Below, one piece after another: positions 26,071 through 35,244 of a DNA stretch of 54,291 nt. Numbering within the stretch: position 1 is the first letter of the stretch; each line of letters begins with the position of its first letter. The DNA lies in the NCBI GenBank assembly GCA_003635195.1, contig PYIY01000081.1:1-54291 (forward strand), given 5' to 3'. Position numbers and translations under genes: made by a program. Under the pieces are notes generated by a model. That model saw only the letters and a list, made by a program, of their open reading frames with translations, had not been told where the DNA came from and ran no database searches. Source of the stretch: Candidatus Poribacteria bacterium (GTDB lineage: Bacteria; Poribacteria; WGA-4E; WGA-3G).

Positions 26071-26955
26071 ATGAAAGTATTGATAACCGGTGCCAGCGGT
26101 AGACTCGGCGCGTATGTCATCCGAGAATTGGCATCGGAACACTCGCTGGTGCTGATGTCGCGCAGAACGCCACCCGATGAATTCTCGCACCTGCCCTTTA
26201 TTCAGGGGGATCTGAACAGTTTTGAAGACTGTCAGCGTGCTGTTGAAGGTGTGGACGCAATCCAACACCTCGGCGCACAACCGGGGCCTGTTGATCATCC
26301 AGATTTACGGGCAAGTGCTGAAGAGAGAGGCATCCCTTTTGATGCAACCTTCAAAACAAACATGCTCGGCACCTACTACCTTATGCAAGCCGCGATTGAG
26401 GCAGATGTCCAAACAGTTGTGATGTCCGGTAGTAATTGCGCATTAGGGCATGGGTTCCGAATCAGTAAAACCCACATCCCGATAGATTACCTGCCGATAG
26501 ATGAGGAACACCCCTGTTATCCTGAAGATTCCTATAGTTTCTCTAAACGCTGTGGCGAAGACCTCTTGGCGAGTTATACCCGTGCGTACGGTATCCGAAC
26601 ATATATTACGCGTCCAGCAGGTATCAGCCCGGAAGAACGGCGGAAGCAGATGGCAGAGAACGCCAAACCGACAACTGCTTGGACACCGTGGCTCTGGTGT
26701 TGGGTAGGGAGCGAAGATGTCGCCAGCGCACATCGTCTGATTATGGAAAAAGCAGACACTCTGCCTCCGCACGATGTCTATTTTCTCAACGCGGATGATA
26801 CCTCCGCGTTGGAACCTTCTCAAGAACTCGTTGCGCGTTTTAAACCTGAATTCCTTCCGAAAGTGAGAACACTTCAGGGACATCAATCGTTTATCAATTG
26901 CGACAAACTCAAAAAAGCCGTAGGATGGCAACACGAAACAACGTGGCGCCAATAA
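26071..26955 (+). CDS. NAD-dependent epimerase/dehydratase (extended SDR)
   Basis: A 294-residue extended short-chain dehydrogenase acting on nucleotide sugars or similar. The N-terminal NAD motif is TGASGRLGAYV and the active-site pair is YSFSK, with the upstream serine in SGSNC. Then IRTYITRPAGI marks the substrate domain. The start is the ATG at 26071 behind AGAGG; the open frame further upstream runs through the promoter. Substrate not predictable. It is transcribed away from the hydrolase at 24921-25955, which may act in the same pathway. Confidence 0.88.
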   Translation: MKVLITGASGRLGAYVIRELASEHSLVLMSRRTPPDEFSHLPFIQGDLNSFEDCQRAVEGVDAIQHLGAQPGPVDHPDLRASAEERGIPFDATFKTNMLGTYYLMQAAIEADVQTVVMSGSNCALGHGFRISKTHIPIDYLPIDEEHPCYPEDSYSFSKRCGEDLLASYTRAYGIRTYITRPAGISPEERRKQMAENAKPTTAWTPWLWCWVGSEDVASAHRLIMEKADTLPPHDVYFLNADDTSALEPSQELVARFKPEFLPKVRTLQGHQSFINCDKLKKAVGWQHETTWRQ

Positions 26956-26959
26956 AAAG

Positions 26960-27112
26960 CCGTCAGCAATCGGCAGTCGGCTCTCGGTAATCAAGAGCGG
27001 TTTGTAACAATCAACCTGCACAGGAGAAAGCATCTAAGCGAATGGTGACTTGTTACAAACTTTTAACCGACGGCTGCAAACCGATAACTGATAGCCAATA
27101 CGCCGAAAACCA
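26960..27112. repeat. Dispersed inverted repeat, copy C
   Basis: A perfect 11-bp inverted pair, GTTTGTAACAA (27000-27010) and TTGTTACAAAC (27050-27060), lies inside arms built from CAGTCGG- and ACCGATAACTGAT-type units. The TTTGTAACAATC word is shared with copy A near 4155. It has no coding content and sits just upstream of a Gfo/Idh gene. Confidence 0.7.
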
Positions 27113-27129
27113 AAATTGGAGGAAATATC

Positions 27130-28212
27130 GTGTCAACCAATGATCGAGTCAGGATTGGTGTCATCGGTGTAGGAAGTATCTCGGTGCGCGGCATCCTTCC
27201 GCATCTCACACAGGACGATGTGCAAGATAGATTACAGGTAACCGCTGTCTGTGACCCTGTTCCAGGTCGTGCACAAGCCGCCTCTGAAAAATTCAACGTT
27301 CCGTATGCTTATGAAACCTATGACGAACTCTTGGCGGACGGGCATGTAGACGCTGTTAGCATCGCATCGCCTATCGGTTTGCATTATGAGCAGGGGAAAC
27401 TTGCAGTTGAACACGGGCTGCACGCACATTTCAACAAAACGATGACAACCACCGTCGATGAAGCGGACGACCTGATTGAATCAGCAGCTCTCAAAGGCGT
27501 CAAATTGGTGGCTTCCCCCGGGCAGATGCTCCGTCCGATTCATCAAGAAATTCGCAGACTTATCAATGAGGGTGCTATCGGAACGTTAACTTGGGCAGCT
27601 ACCGGCTCCGCTTTCGGACGGTACCACGAGAATGAGTCCGTTAGACACGGCGACGATCTGCTCTCTAATATTAACCCAGCGTGGTACTTCCGCAAACCGG
27701 GTGGCGGTCCGCTCTACGACATGACCGTTTACGGTCTACACACAATGACTGGTATTCTCGGACCTGTGAAGCGCGTCACAGCGTTCTCCGGCGTTCGGGT
27801 CAAAGAACGCGAATTCCGAGGAGAAATGCTGCCTTGCGATATGGACGATAACACCTTTATTTTGCTTGACTTCGGTGATGCTTTCTTCGGTTTTATCTAC
27901 GGAGCGGCAGCCGGACACGGAATAAAAGGTGGGTTAGCAATCCACGGAACAGCCGGGGCGATAGAGGGCGACACTCTTAACGGAGAACCGATTGATGCAC
28001 CCAAAAGAGAACTCCCGCACGTCGTCGGACCGCACCGGAATATCCAGGAAGCGCATGTTTATGAGGATATTATGCAGTTGGTAGACTGGATTCGTGAGGA
28101 TAAACCGACAATTGTCACGGCGGAACATGCGCGGCATGTCATAGAGATTTTTGATGCAGGCTACCGGTCAGCAGAAACGGGACAAGCACAGGATTTACGC
28201 ACAACATTTTAA
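27130..28212 (+). CDS. Gfo/Idh/MocA-family oxidoreductase
   Basis: A 360-residue oxidoreductase of the same superfamily as the gene at 20732 but not a close copy. The Rossmann motif is IGVIGVGSIS, with AVCDPVPGRA after the second strand. The catalytic-lysine region reads HFNKTMTT, so lysine is kept though EKP is not exact. The start is GTG at 27130 with GGAGG nine bases upstream. The following WD40 lipoprotein begins only 28 bases after its stop, so the two may be co-transcribed. Substrate not predictable. Confidence 0.88.
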   Translation: MSTNDRVRIGVIGVGSISVRGILPHLTQDDVQDRLQVTAVCDPVPGRAQAASEKFNVPYAYETYDELLADGHVDAVSIASPIGLHYEQGKLAVEHGLHAHFNKTMTTTVDEADDLIESAALKGVKLVASPGQMLRPIHQEIRRLINEGAIGTLTWAATGSAFGRYHENESVRHGDDLLSNINPAWYFRKPGGGPLYDMTVYGLHTMTGILGPVKRVTAFSGVRVKEREFRGEMLPCDMDDNTFILLDFGDAFFGFIYGAAAGHGIKGGLAIHGTAGAIEGDTLNGEPIDAPKRELPHVVGPHRNIQEAHVYEDIMQLVDWIREDKPTIVTAEHARHVIEIFDAGYRSAETGQAQDLRTTF

Positions 28213-28240
28213 CCTTGTCCATCAAACAAGGGGTTTCACT

Positions 28241-30145
28241 ATGTTTACTGGCACCAAGAAGATCGTCCTAATTTGCGGTTTTCTAATCCTTGCCACGGGT
28301 ATTGCCTGCCAATGGGACAGACCGCTGCCAGAACCGTTGGAGGTAGGTTATGCCCCGTCTACCCAAATCAGTTTACCTGAGGGTGCCAAAGCGCGCATCG
28401 GCAAAGGCACGATACGTGGCATCGAATACGCCTCGGACGGAACCCGGTTCGCGGTGATTAGTTCTATCGGAATATGGATCTATGATGTCGAAACGCTAAA
28501 GGCGTTGGCATTGCTTACAGAGCATACCGAGTCTATCTATAGTGGGTGTCTGTCGCTGGATGGCACCAAAATTGCCTCCGGTGCCTATAACGGCTCAGTC
28601 CGTATATGGGACGCTATCACCGGTAAACTTTTACAAACTTTAGAGGGACATACCATAGCGGTTACCGCCATCAGTTTTTCGTCGGATGGAACGATACTCG
28701 CAACTGGCGATATGGATGGCAAATTGCGTTTGTGGCGTTCTACCACAGGTGAACTTCTAAATGAGGCCGCAGGACACCCTAACCGTATTACTTGCATCAG
28801 TTTTTCGGGAGATGGCCGCACACTCGCAACAGCAACCGGTAACAGGGATTCCAACCCGGACGGCACTATATATCTGTGGGATGGGTTCGCAAGTGTCAAT
28901 CTGAAAATACTTAAAGGACATACTGGCGATGTCGAAAGCATCCATTTTTCGCCAGATGGCAAAATAATCGCAAGTGGTGGCGACGACGAGACGGTTCGGT
29001 TATGGGATGTTGCCACTGGAAAACACCTAAAAACACTTGAAGGGAATACCACTGAGGTCAGAAGCGTCCGTTTTTCACCGGATGGTGAAACGCTTGCGAG
29101 TCAATCGTTTGGTAGTGACGTGTTATTATGGCGTACCGCCACAGGTGAACTCGTTAAAAAACTTAAAGACCACTCTTTTCATTCTGGCAATAGTGTCCGT
29201 TTTTCACCCGATGGGAAAATATTGGCCAGTGCAAGTAGACAAGAGATATTTTTTTGGCATGTTGCCTTGGGTAAACCCATTAACATACTTCTTAATGATT
29301 TCACCACTTCGGTTAAGGATGTTAATTTTTCGCCGGATGGGCGAAAAATCGCCACCGCCAGCGATGATGGTAGGGTACGTTTGTGGGACGCTGCTACTGG
29401 TGAACATCTAATAACGCTTGAGGGGCATAAATCCATGGTCAACAGCGTCCATTTTTCACCGGATAGTAAAATGCTCGCAAGCGGTAGTCAAGATAAAACA
29501 GTTCGTCTCTGGGATGTTGAAACGGGAAGACTGATGAAAGTACTTGAAGGACATCAGAAATATGTCTTAAGTGTCCGTTTTTCACCGGATGGACGAAAAA
29601 TCGCAAGTGGCGGTTGGGATGAGATGGTGCTTGTGTGGGATGTAACCACCGGCGAACAACTAAAAAGACTCGCACCTATCGCTATTGTCCGCAATGTGCG
29701 ATTTTCGCCGGACGGTCAAAAAATTGTAACCGATTCTGGTAAGGTAGGCTTGTGGAACGCATCAACAGGAAAATACCTAAAAACACTTACGGATTACCCC
29801 GGTTACGGTGTGAGCTTTGCACCAAACGGCAAAAAAATCCTGACTGGTGGGCACGATGAAGTACATCTGAGATCTGTTGATATACGTGGCTTCCCCAAAA
29901 CGCTTACGGGAGCAACCGGCGGTTGGGTTACAGATGTTAGTTTCAGCCCGGATGGTCAGACAGCTGCCAGTGCGAATAAAGACGGGACGGTGACTGTGTG
30001 GGATGCTTCTACAGGCAAACGCCTAAACCGGTTCATTGGACATACCTCTACTGTCAGTAAGGTTACTTTTAATCCGGATGGTCGCACGATTGCCAGTTGC
30101 AGCGGAGATGGAACAGTGCTTTTGTGGGATGTTCCGCAGAGGTAA
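28241..30145 (+). CDS. WD40 lipoprotein, 14 blades (paralogue 3)
   Basis: A 634-residue relative of the two giant WD40 proteins. The N-terminus MFTGTKKIVLICGFLIL, then ATGIAC, suggests a lipoprotein anchored at Cys23, although the lipobox is not canonical. LPEGAKARIGKG follows, the same signature as in the other two. I count 14 WD units, from ASDGTRFAVISS (with IGIWIYDVET) to CSGDGTVLLWDV. 14 fits two seven-bladed propellers. The units diverge more than those of the giant paralogues, so this copy looks older. AAGGGG lies seven bases before the ATG; upstream codons overlap the Gfo/Idh gene. The partner is unknown. Confidence 0.88.
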   Translation: MFTGTKKIVLICGFLILATGIACQWDRPLPEPLEVGYAPSTQISLPEGAKARIGKGTIRGIEYASDGTRFAVISSIGIWIYDVETLKALALLTEHTESIYSGCLSLDGTKIASGAYNGSVRIWDAITGKLLQTLEGHTIAVTAISFSSDGTILATGDMDGKLRLWRSTTGELLNEAAGHPNRITCISFSGDGRTLATATGNRDSNPDGTIYLWDGFASVNLKILKGHTGDVESIHFSPDGKIIASGGDDETVRLWDVATGKHLKTLEGNTTEVRSVRFSPDGETLASQSFGSDVLLWRTATGELVKKLKDHSFHSGNSVRFSPDGKILASASRQEIFFWHVALGKPINILLNDFTTSVKDVNFSPDGRKIATASDDGRVRLWDAATGEHLITLEGHKSMVNSVHFSPDSKMLASGSQDKTVRLWDVETGRLMKVLEGHQKYVLSVRFSPDGRKIASGGWDEMVLVWDVTTGEQLKRLAPIAIVRNVRFSPDGQKIVTDSGKVGLWNASTGKYLKTLTDYPGYGVSFAPNGKKILTGGHDEVHLRSVDIRGFPKTLTGATGGWVTDVSFSPDGQTAASANKDGTVTVWDASTGKRLNRFIGHTSTVSKVTFNPDGRTIASCSGDGTVLLWDVPQR

Positions 30146-30251
30146 GTTGCCAAGAAAATCTTATTGTGGGACAGTAGACCTTCAACCTCTCAATTCGCGT
30201 GAAAATGGTAAGCACACACCTTATGTTTACATTATAGAGGGATAAATCTTT

Positions 30252-31202
30252 ATGCCAGAAGCTTTATGTATTGGTGAACTCCTTATTGATTTTGTTTCCA
30301 CAACACCTGATGTAACACTCGCCGAAGCACCAGGATTCGTTAAAGCACCCGGGGGGGCGCCTGCCAATGTTGCCGTCGGTTTAGCCAAACTCGGCGTGGA
30401 TGCTGGGTTTATCGGAAAGGTTGGCGCGGATGCATTCGGCGATTTCCTACGAGAAACGCTCCAACAGAACAGTGTTGACACCGCTCACCTCATCGCAGGC
30501 GAGACTTCTCGGACGACTTTAGCTTTCGTCGCTACGCGCTCTGACGGCATGAAAGACATTACCTTCTATCGTCACCCGGGTGCCGATATCCAACTCTCTC
30601 CTGATGAAATTGACAGGCGTTATATCCAATCGGCGGAACTTTTCCACTACGGTTCTGTGAGCCTCAGCCATTCGCCGAGCCGAGAGGCGACTATTGCTGC
30701 AATTCGGGCTGCAAAAGCCGGTCGTGCCCGCCTTTCTTATGATCCAAATGTACGGTTGATGCTCTGGGACGACGCTGCCGATGCCAAGCGTTGGATCTGG
30801 GAGGTGATGCCCTACGCCGATGTCGTCAAAATTTCAGATGAGGAGTGGGAATTTGTTACAGGGGACGTGGATTTAAAACAAGGCATTAAGCGTATCCTTG
30901 AACTCGGTGTGAAGCTGCTCGTTGTTACATTAGGAGAGCGGGGATGTTATTACACAAACGGTTTTGCTGACGGTTTTGTCGATGGTTTTATAGTTAACGT
31001 GGTGGATACACTTGGAGCGGGAGATGCCTTCGTCGCTGCCATGCTCACGCAATTAAGGCAGTATATGGACCTTACCGCGCTTGAAAGAGATCAGCTGGAT
31101 CCTATCATGCGATATGCAAACGCTGCAGGGGCACTGGCAACCCAAAAGGTCGGTGTGATTCCTTCACTCCCGACCCCTTCTGAGATTGATAGTTTCCTAT
31201 AA
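30252..31202 (+). CDS. PfkB-family sugar kinase, fructokinase-like
   Basis: A 316-residue ribokinase/PfkB kinase that phosphorylates a sugar with ATP. Substrate-side signature: GGAPANVAVGLAKLG. ATP-side signature: DTLGAGDAFVAAML, with the catalytic Asp in GAGD. VVTLGERGCYY marks the nucleotide domain. The overall pattern fits fructokinases best, but specificity cannot be fixed from sequence. The ATG follows GAGGG at good spacing. It may share a transcript with the WD40 lipoprotein upstream (gap 106 bases), though a shared function is unlikely. Confidence 0.9.
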   Translation: MPEALCIGELLIDFVSTTPDVTLAEAPGFVKAPGGAPANVAVGLAKLGVDAGFIGKVGADAFGDFLRETLQQNSVDTAHLIAGETSRTTLAFVATRSDGMKDITFYRHPGADIQLSPDEIDRRYIQSAELFHYGSVSLSHSPSREATIAAIRAAKAGRARLSYDPNVRLMLWDDAADAKRWIWEVMPYADVVKISDEEWEFVTGDVDLKQGIKRILELGVKLLVVTLGERGCYYTNGFADGFVDGFIVNVVDTLGAGDAFVAAMLTQLRQYMDLTALERDQLDPIMRYANAAGALATQKVGVIPSLPTPSEIDSFL

Positions 31203-31277
31203 GTAACGCAAATTACTACCTTTAAACAGTATTGCTTTTATCTTAAAATTATTTCGTGGATTATGTTATAATTATCT

Positions 31278-31286
31278 TGGTATAAT
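31278..31286 (+). promoter_or_regulatory. Extended -10 promoter for the TonB-dependent receptor
   Basis: TGGTATAAT (31278-31286) with a weak -35 region. A second TATAAT lies at 31267. The leader to 31357 is about 65 bases. Confidence 0.4.
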
Positions 31287-31356
31287 TTTGAGGATTGATT
31301 TGTGTTGTTTTTTTAGTGGCAACTCGGGTTATAATAACAATAAAGGAGATTATATC

Positions 31357-34300
31357 GTGAAATCATTAAGCCTGTTTATTCTCTTATTCTTATGCATTAT
31401 TTCAGGGATCACTGTGGGATCATCGGTAGAAGCCGCTACCTTGAACATCACTGTGGCGGATACCCAGACGGGTAATAGACTGAACGGTGTTTCCGTTACT
31501 GTCACACCCAAGACCGGTGATGCTACTATAGGCGTTAGTGGGACAACTGGCACGCTTGAGATTAAAAATTTAGCTGCAGGGGTCTACACAATTACAGCAT
31601 CATTATCGGGCTATGCCGATGCAGTAGTGGCAGATGTCGCGCTTGCTGCCGACGAAACGAAGTCTGTAGAAATTGTCCTCTCTTCAGAGGTTATCCAGCT
31701 TGAGCAGGTCTCCGTTACGGCATCGCGCCGCCGGGAAAAGGTGCTTGAGGCACCCGCATCCGTCGCTCTTGTTGCGGATTCAGAAATAAGGGATCGGGTC
31801 GCGCCGAGCGTTACGGAGCACTTAAAATCAGTGCGTGCGGTGGATGTCGTGACTGCTGGACTCGGAACATCGTATGTTGTCGTTCGTGGTTTCAACAACG
31901 TTTTCTCGGGGTCACTCCTGTCACTTGTGGATAATCGCATTGCAAGTGTGCCTTCACTGCGGGTCAATAGTTACAGCTTCATCCCGACGATAAGCGAAGA
32001 TATTGAACAGATTGAAGTCGTCTCGGGCCCTGGTGCGGCACTCTACGGTCCAAACAGTGCCAATGGTGTCATGCACATCATCACTCGCTCACCATTCGCA
32101 TCCGAAGGGACAACCGTTAGCATTGGTGGCGGTGAACGTCGTATACTTATGGGATCGCTCCGACATGCAGGCGTTGTCAACGAGACGATCGGTTATAAGT
32201 TTTCGGGCAATTATTTTCGAGGCAGCGATTGGGAAGAGGGGCGTGCCAAAGAGGACCTTGAAGGTGCAGGTGGACTGATATTTGACACTTACAAAGCGAG
32301 TGGCGAATTTCGGGTTGATTATAGTCCAAATGCTGACACAACTGCCATTATTGCCAGTGGTTTCACGCAAGCCACCGGCATTGAACTAACGGGAATTGGT
32401 GCCGGTCAAGCCCAAAACTGGACTTATGGTTATCTCCAAGGGCGGTTCATTCACAAAGATTTCTTTGCGCAAGCCTTTTGGAATCGGAGCAATGCTGGAG
32501 ATACTTATGTCGTGCGGAGCGGCGATCCAACTATTGACAATTCCGATCTGTATGTCGGGCAGATTCAACACGGCTATAGTTTTGGCGAGCGGCAACGCTT
32601 TACTTATGGACTGGATGTGTTGTTGACGCGTCCGGATACAGAGGGAACAATCAACGGCATCAATGAAGCCGATGACAACATCGACGAGATAGGTGCCTAT
32701 TTACAGTCAGAAACCAGACTCCTTCCACAGTTAAAGTTCATTGCTGCCGGACGGATTGATGACCATAACCAACTCGAGGATATGGTCCTCTCCCCGCGTG
32801 TCGCGCTTGCCTTTCAACCCAACGACGATCATAACTTGAGAGTCACCTATAACCGTGCCTTCAATACGCCGAGAACTACAGACCTATTTCTTGATATTTT
32901 GTCAGCAAAAGATGCTTTTCAGTTAGGTGCAAACTTTCAACCCGCATTAGGCTTCAGTCCGAATATTGACATACGGGCACAAGGGGTACGCGCCGAAACA
33001 GGGTTTACCTTCAAGAGAAGTGCCAACGAACGACCAGAGTTCCGCTCGGTCTTCTCACCGGTGGCAGGTCTTCCAGTGGACGCTTACATACCGCTTGACG
33101 ATCCGAGTTTTACCAACGTTATGTGGGGTGTCGGACGCGGAGCTATCCTGAGTGGCGTTCAACCGGTTTTTGAAGCGAACCTAAAGCAGACCTTCACTGT
33201 TGAAGCACTTCCAGCCCTCCTTCAAGCCCAATCTCCGGTGACGATCCAAGGGATAGTCTCAGGACTACCGGCGGAAGTGGTTCAACTCCTACCACCAACA
33301 TTGCAGGAACCCGGGGCGATTGCTGCACTGCCGGCGGAAGTGGTTCAAGGGTTGGTGCCACAAGTGATTCAAGGACTGCCAGCCCCTGTCTTAGAAGAAC
33401 TCGCTGCATCCCTGGTAACCGACCTCTCCGCCGGATTTGAAGCACTCATCCCGACACAGGTAGCCGGTGTCAAAAATGTTCTCCGTTCGCTCGACCCAGA
33501 GGCGGGTAACTTTATCGACGTTGAGGATGTCAATGATGTTGATGCGCTGAAACCAACGATTACGCAAACGTATGAAGTCGGATACAAAGGGATTCTCGTG
33601 AATAAGTTGGCTTTCTCGGTCGATGTCTATCACTCACGCATTAACGATTTCGTCGGGCCCCTGGTCGTTGAGACACCGAATGTGTTCTTAGATGCCGAAA
33701 CGTTAAGTGCCTCGCTCGGCGCACAGATCACAGCCGCGTTAGCCGATCCGAAAAATGCGGTGCTTAACCAAGCCGTGCTTGCTTTTGACGCGCCTGAACA
33801 AGGCGGGAACGGCGACGGTTCACCGGTTGAGGAGTTGGTCAGGTTGTTTATAGCAGGTACCGACAACAATGGGGCAGCTTTCATTCCGTTCGGCACGGTC
33901 ACTCCAGAACAAGCATCAGACCCGAACGCAGTCATGCTAACCTATCGGAACTATGGTGATATTTCGCTCAGCGGCTTCGACCTGAACTTCACCTATTACC
34001 TCAATCCGAGTTTGAGTTTCGGGGCCAATTACTCATTTGTCAGTAAAGACCTCTTTGAAGATGTTGATGGACTCGGCGATATTGCGCTCAATGCGCCGAA
34101 AAATAAATTTGGGGCAAGCGTTCAATACTTTAACACCGATCTCGGATTAGGTGTGGGGCTCCGGACGCGTTTTGTGGCGGGTTTTCCTGTGAGATCAGGG
34201 GTTTACGTCGGCGATCTTGAATCGTATTATACAATTGATTTAAACGCCGGTTATGAAATGCCAATCGGGCCCAGACCACGGCTTTCATTCACTGTACAAA

Positions 34301-34386
34301 ATCTCCTAAACCGCAGACATCAGCAATTTATTGGATCCCCCGAAATCGGACGTTTGTCGATGGTACGCTTGACCCAAACTTTCTAA
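31357..34386 (+). CDS. TonB-dependent outer-membrane receptor with CarboxypepD-like N-domain
   Basis: A 1009-residue outer-membrane beta-barrel transporter powered by TonB. The start is GTG at 31357, eight bases after AAGGAG; an upstream TTG is unlikely. After the signal peptide (SLSLFILLFLCIISGITVGS) comes a carboxypeptidase-regulatory-like domain (about residues 28-115), then a TonB box-like QLEQVSVTASRRREK, the plug (DIEQIEVVSGPGAALYGPNS) and the barrel ending in VRLTQTF with a terminal aromatic residue. An unusual insertion rich in LPAEVVQ-type repeats sits at about residues 616-691. The CarboxypepD plus plug layout is typical of SusC-like or siderophore receptors; no SusD partner is adjacent. 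Substrate unknown. Confidence 0.92.
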   Translation: MKSLSLFILLFLCIISGITVGSSVEAATLNITVADTQTGNRLNGVSVTVTPKTGDATIGVSGTTGTLEIKNLAAGVYTITASLSGYADAVVADVALAADETKSVEIVLSSEVIQLEQVSVTASRRREKVLEAPASVALVADSEIRDRVAPSVTEHLKSVRAVDVVTAGLGTSYVVVRGFNNVFSGSLLSLVDNRIASVPSLRVNSYSFIPTISEDIEQIEVVSGPGAALYGPNSANGVMHIITRSPFASEGTTVSIGGGERRILMGSLRHAGVVNETIGYKFSGNYFRGSDWEEGRAKEDLEGAGGLIFDTYKASGEFRVDYSPNADTTAIIASGFTQATGIELTGIGAGQAQNWTYGYLQGRFIHKDFFAQAFWNRSNAGDTYVVRSGDPTIDNSDLYVGQIQHGYSFGERQRFTYGLDVLLTRPDTEGTINGINEADDNIDEIGAYLQSETRLLPQLKFIAAGRIDDHNQLEDMVLSPRVALAFQPNDDHNLRVTYNRAFNTPRTTDLFLDILSAKDAFQLGANFQPALGFSPNIDIRAQGVRAETGFTFKRSANERPEFRSVFSPVAGLPVDAYIPLDDPSFTNVMWGVGRGAILSGVQPVFEANLKQTFTVEALPALLQAQSPVTIQGIVSGLPAEVVQLLPPTLQEPGAIAALPAEVVQGLVPQVIQGLPAPVLEELAASLVTDLSAGFEALIPTQVAGVKNVLRSLDPEAGNFIDVEDVNDVDALKPTITQTYEVGYKGILVNKLAFSVDVYHSRINDFVGPLVVETPNVFLDAETLSASLGAQITAALADPKNAVLNQAVLAFDAPEQGGNGDGSPVEELVRLFIAGTDNNGAAFIPFGTVTPEQASDPNAVMLTYRNYGDISLSGFDLNFTYYLNPSLSFGANYSFVSKDLFEDVDGLGDIALNAPKNKFGASVQYFNTDLGLGVGLRTRFVAGFPVRSGVYVGDLESYYTIDLNAGYEMPIGPRPRLSFTVQNLLNRRHQQFIGSPEIGRLSMVRLTQTF

Positions 34387-34409
34387 ACGCGATAGCGTAA
34401 CGGAGTCAG

Positions 34410-35198
34410 TTAGATAACATCCTGTCTTCGTCTTGCCTTAACGGCGTACATGGGCCAGGAGAAATAGAAATCATCACCCGCCGGATGGACGGTGTAGTGT
34501 TCCCGTGCCTCATCGGAGGAGAGTTGGGCGAACGCTTCACGGATTTCTTGCACCACTTCCGGTGGGTTTTTCTGTGGACGTACCCACCACAGAAACGACA
34601 TTTGTGCGTTTCGGACGTGTGCTGTTCGTTCAAGTGAGAATCCGGCATCTGTAATCATCGCGTCCCATTGCGATGGTGGGTAACCGTAGACGTGTGAGTT
34701 ATCCCGAAGTGTCTCTACGCGATTCTGCCACGCTATTAATTTTTCCGATTCAGGGGAAACGGAATCTACGAGGCAAAAAAGTCCATCTGTTCGTAGAACC
34801 CGATGGACCTCGTGCAGAAATTTTGGAACATCTTGAAAATGGTGAGGGGCAAGTCGACAGGTCACCAAATCTAACGACGCAGCAGCAAATGGCAAGGACT
34901 CCGCAGCGGCAACGGAAAATGTAACGTTGTCTATGGTTTGTTCCTCCGCCAACTCAGCTGCTTTTGCGACCATTTCTGGGGTCAGATCCGTGGCGACTAC
35001 GTATGCCACCTTCGGTGCAAGCGCGAACGCTGTGAAACCTGTACCTGTCGCGACATCTAACGTCCGCTCTGTACCTTTCGGCTCCGCAAAGTCGAGGATT
35101 ACGTCTAACGTGTCCCCTTTAGCATGCGCGCTGCTTTGTGCGTAGTAATCAGCATGCTGACTAAACTGTTCTCGAACCGCGCTGTGTACGGACTTCAT
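34410..35198 (-). CDS. Class I SAM-dependent methyltransferase (UbiE-like)
   Basis: A 262-residue methyltransferase. Motif I LDVATGTGFTAFALA, motif II VATDLTPEMVAKA and a post-motif segment LDLVTCRLAPHHF place it in the UbiE/COQ5-like group. The C-terminal part (YFSWPMYAVKARR) is not a named family. It ends 23 bases from the convergent receptor gene. The ATG at 35198 lacks a clear ribosome site, and a fragment of the dispersed repeat lies just upstream. Substrate unknown. Confidence 0.85.
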   Translation of the reverse strand: MKSVHSAVREQFSQHADYYAQSSAHAKGDTLDVILDFAEPKGTERTLDVATGTGFTAFALAPKVAYVVATDLTPEMVAKAAELAEEQTIDNVTFSVAAAESLPFAAASLDLVTCRLAPHHFQDVPKFLHEVHRVLRTDGLFCLVDSVSPESEKLIAWQNRVETLRDNSHVYGYPPSQWDAMITDAGFSLERTAHVRNAQMSFLWWVRPQKNPPEVVQEIREAFAQLSSDEAREHYTVHPAGDDFYFSWPMYAVKARRRQDVI

Positions 35199-35230
35199 GT
35201 GTTGGTTCTCAGTTTTCAGTTCTCAGTTTG
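35199..35230. repeat. Fragment of the dispersed repeat (copy E)
   Basis: A short stretch of TTCTCAGTTTTCAGTTCTCA units of the same kind as copies A-D, between the methyltransferase and alcohol dehydrogenase genes. Only one arm is seen. Confidence 0.5.
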
Positions 35231-35244
35231 CCTCGCAGTGAGAG

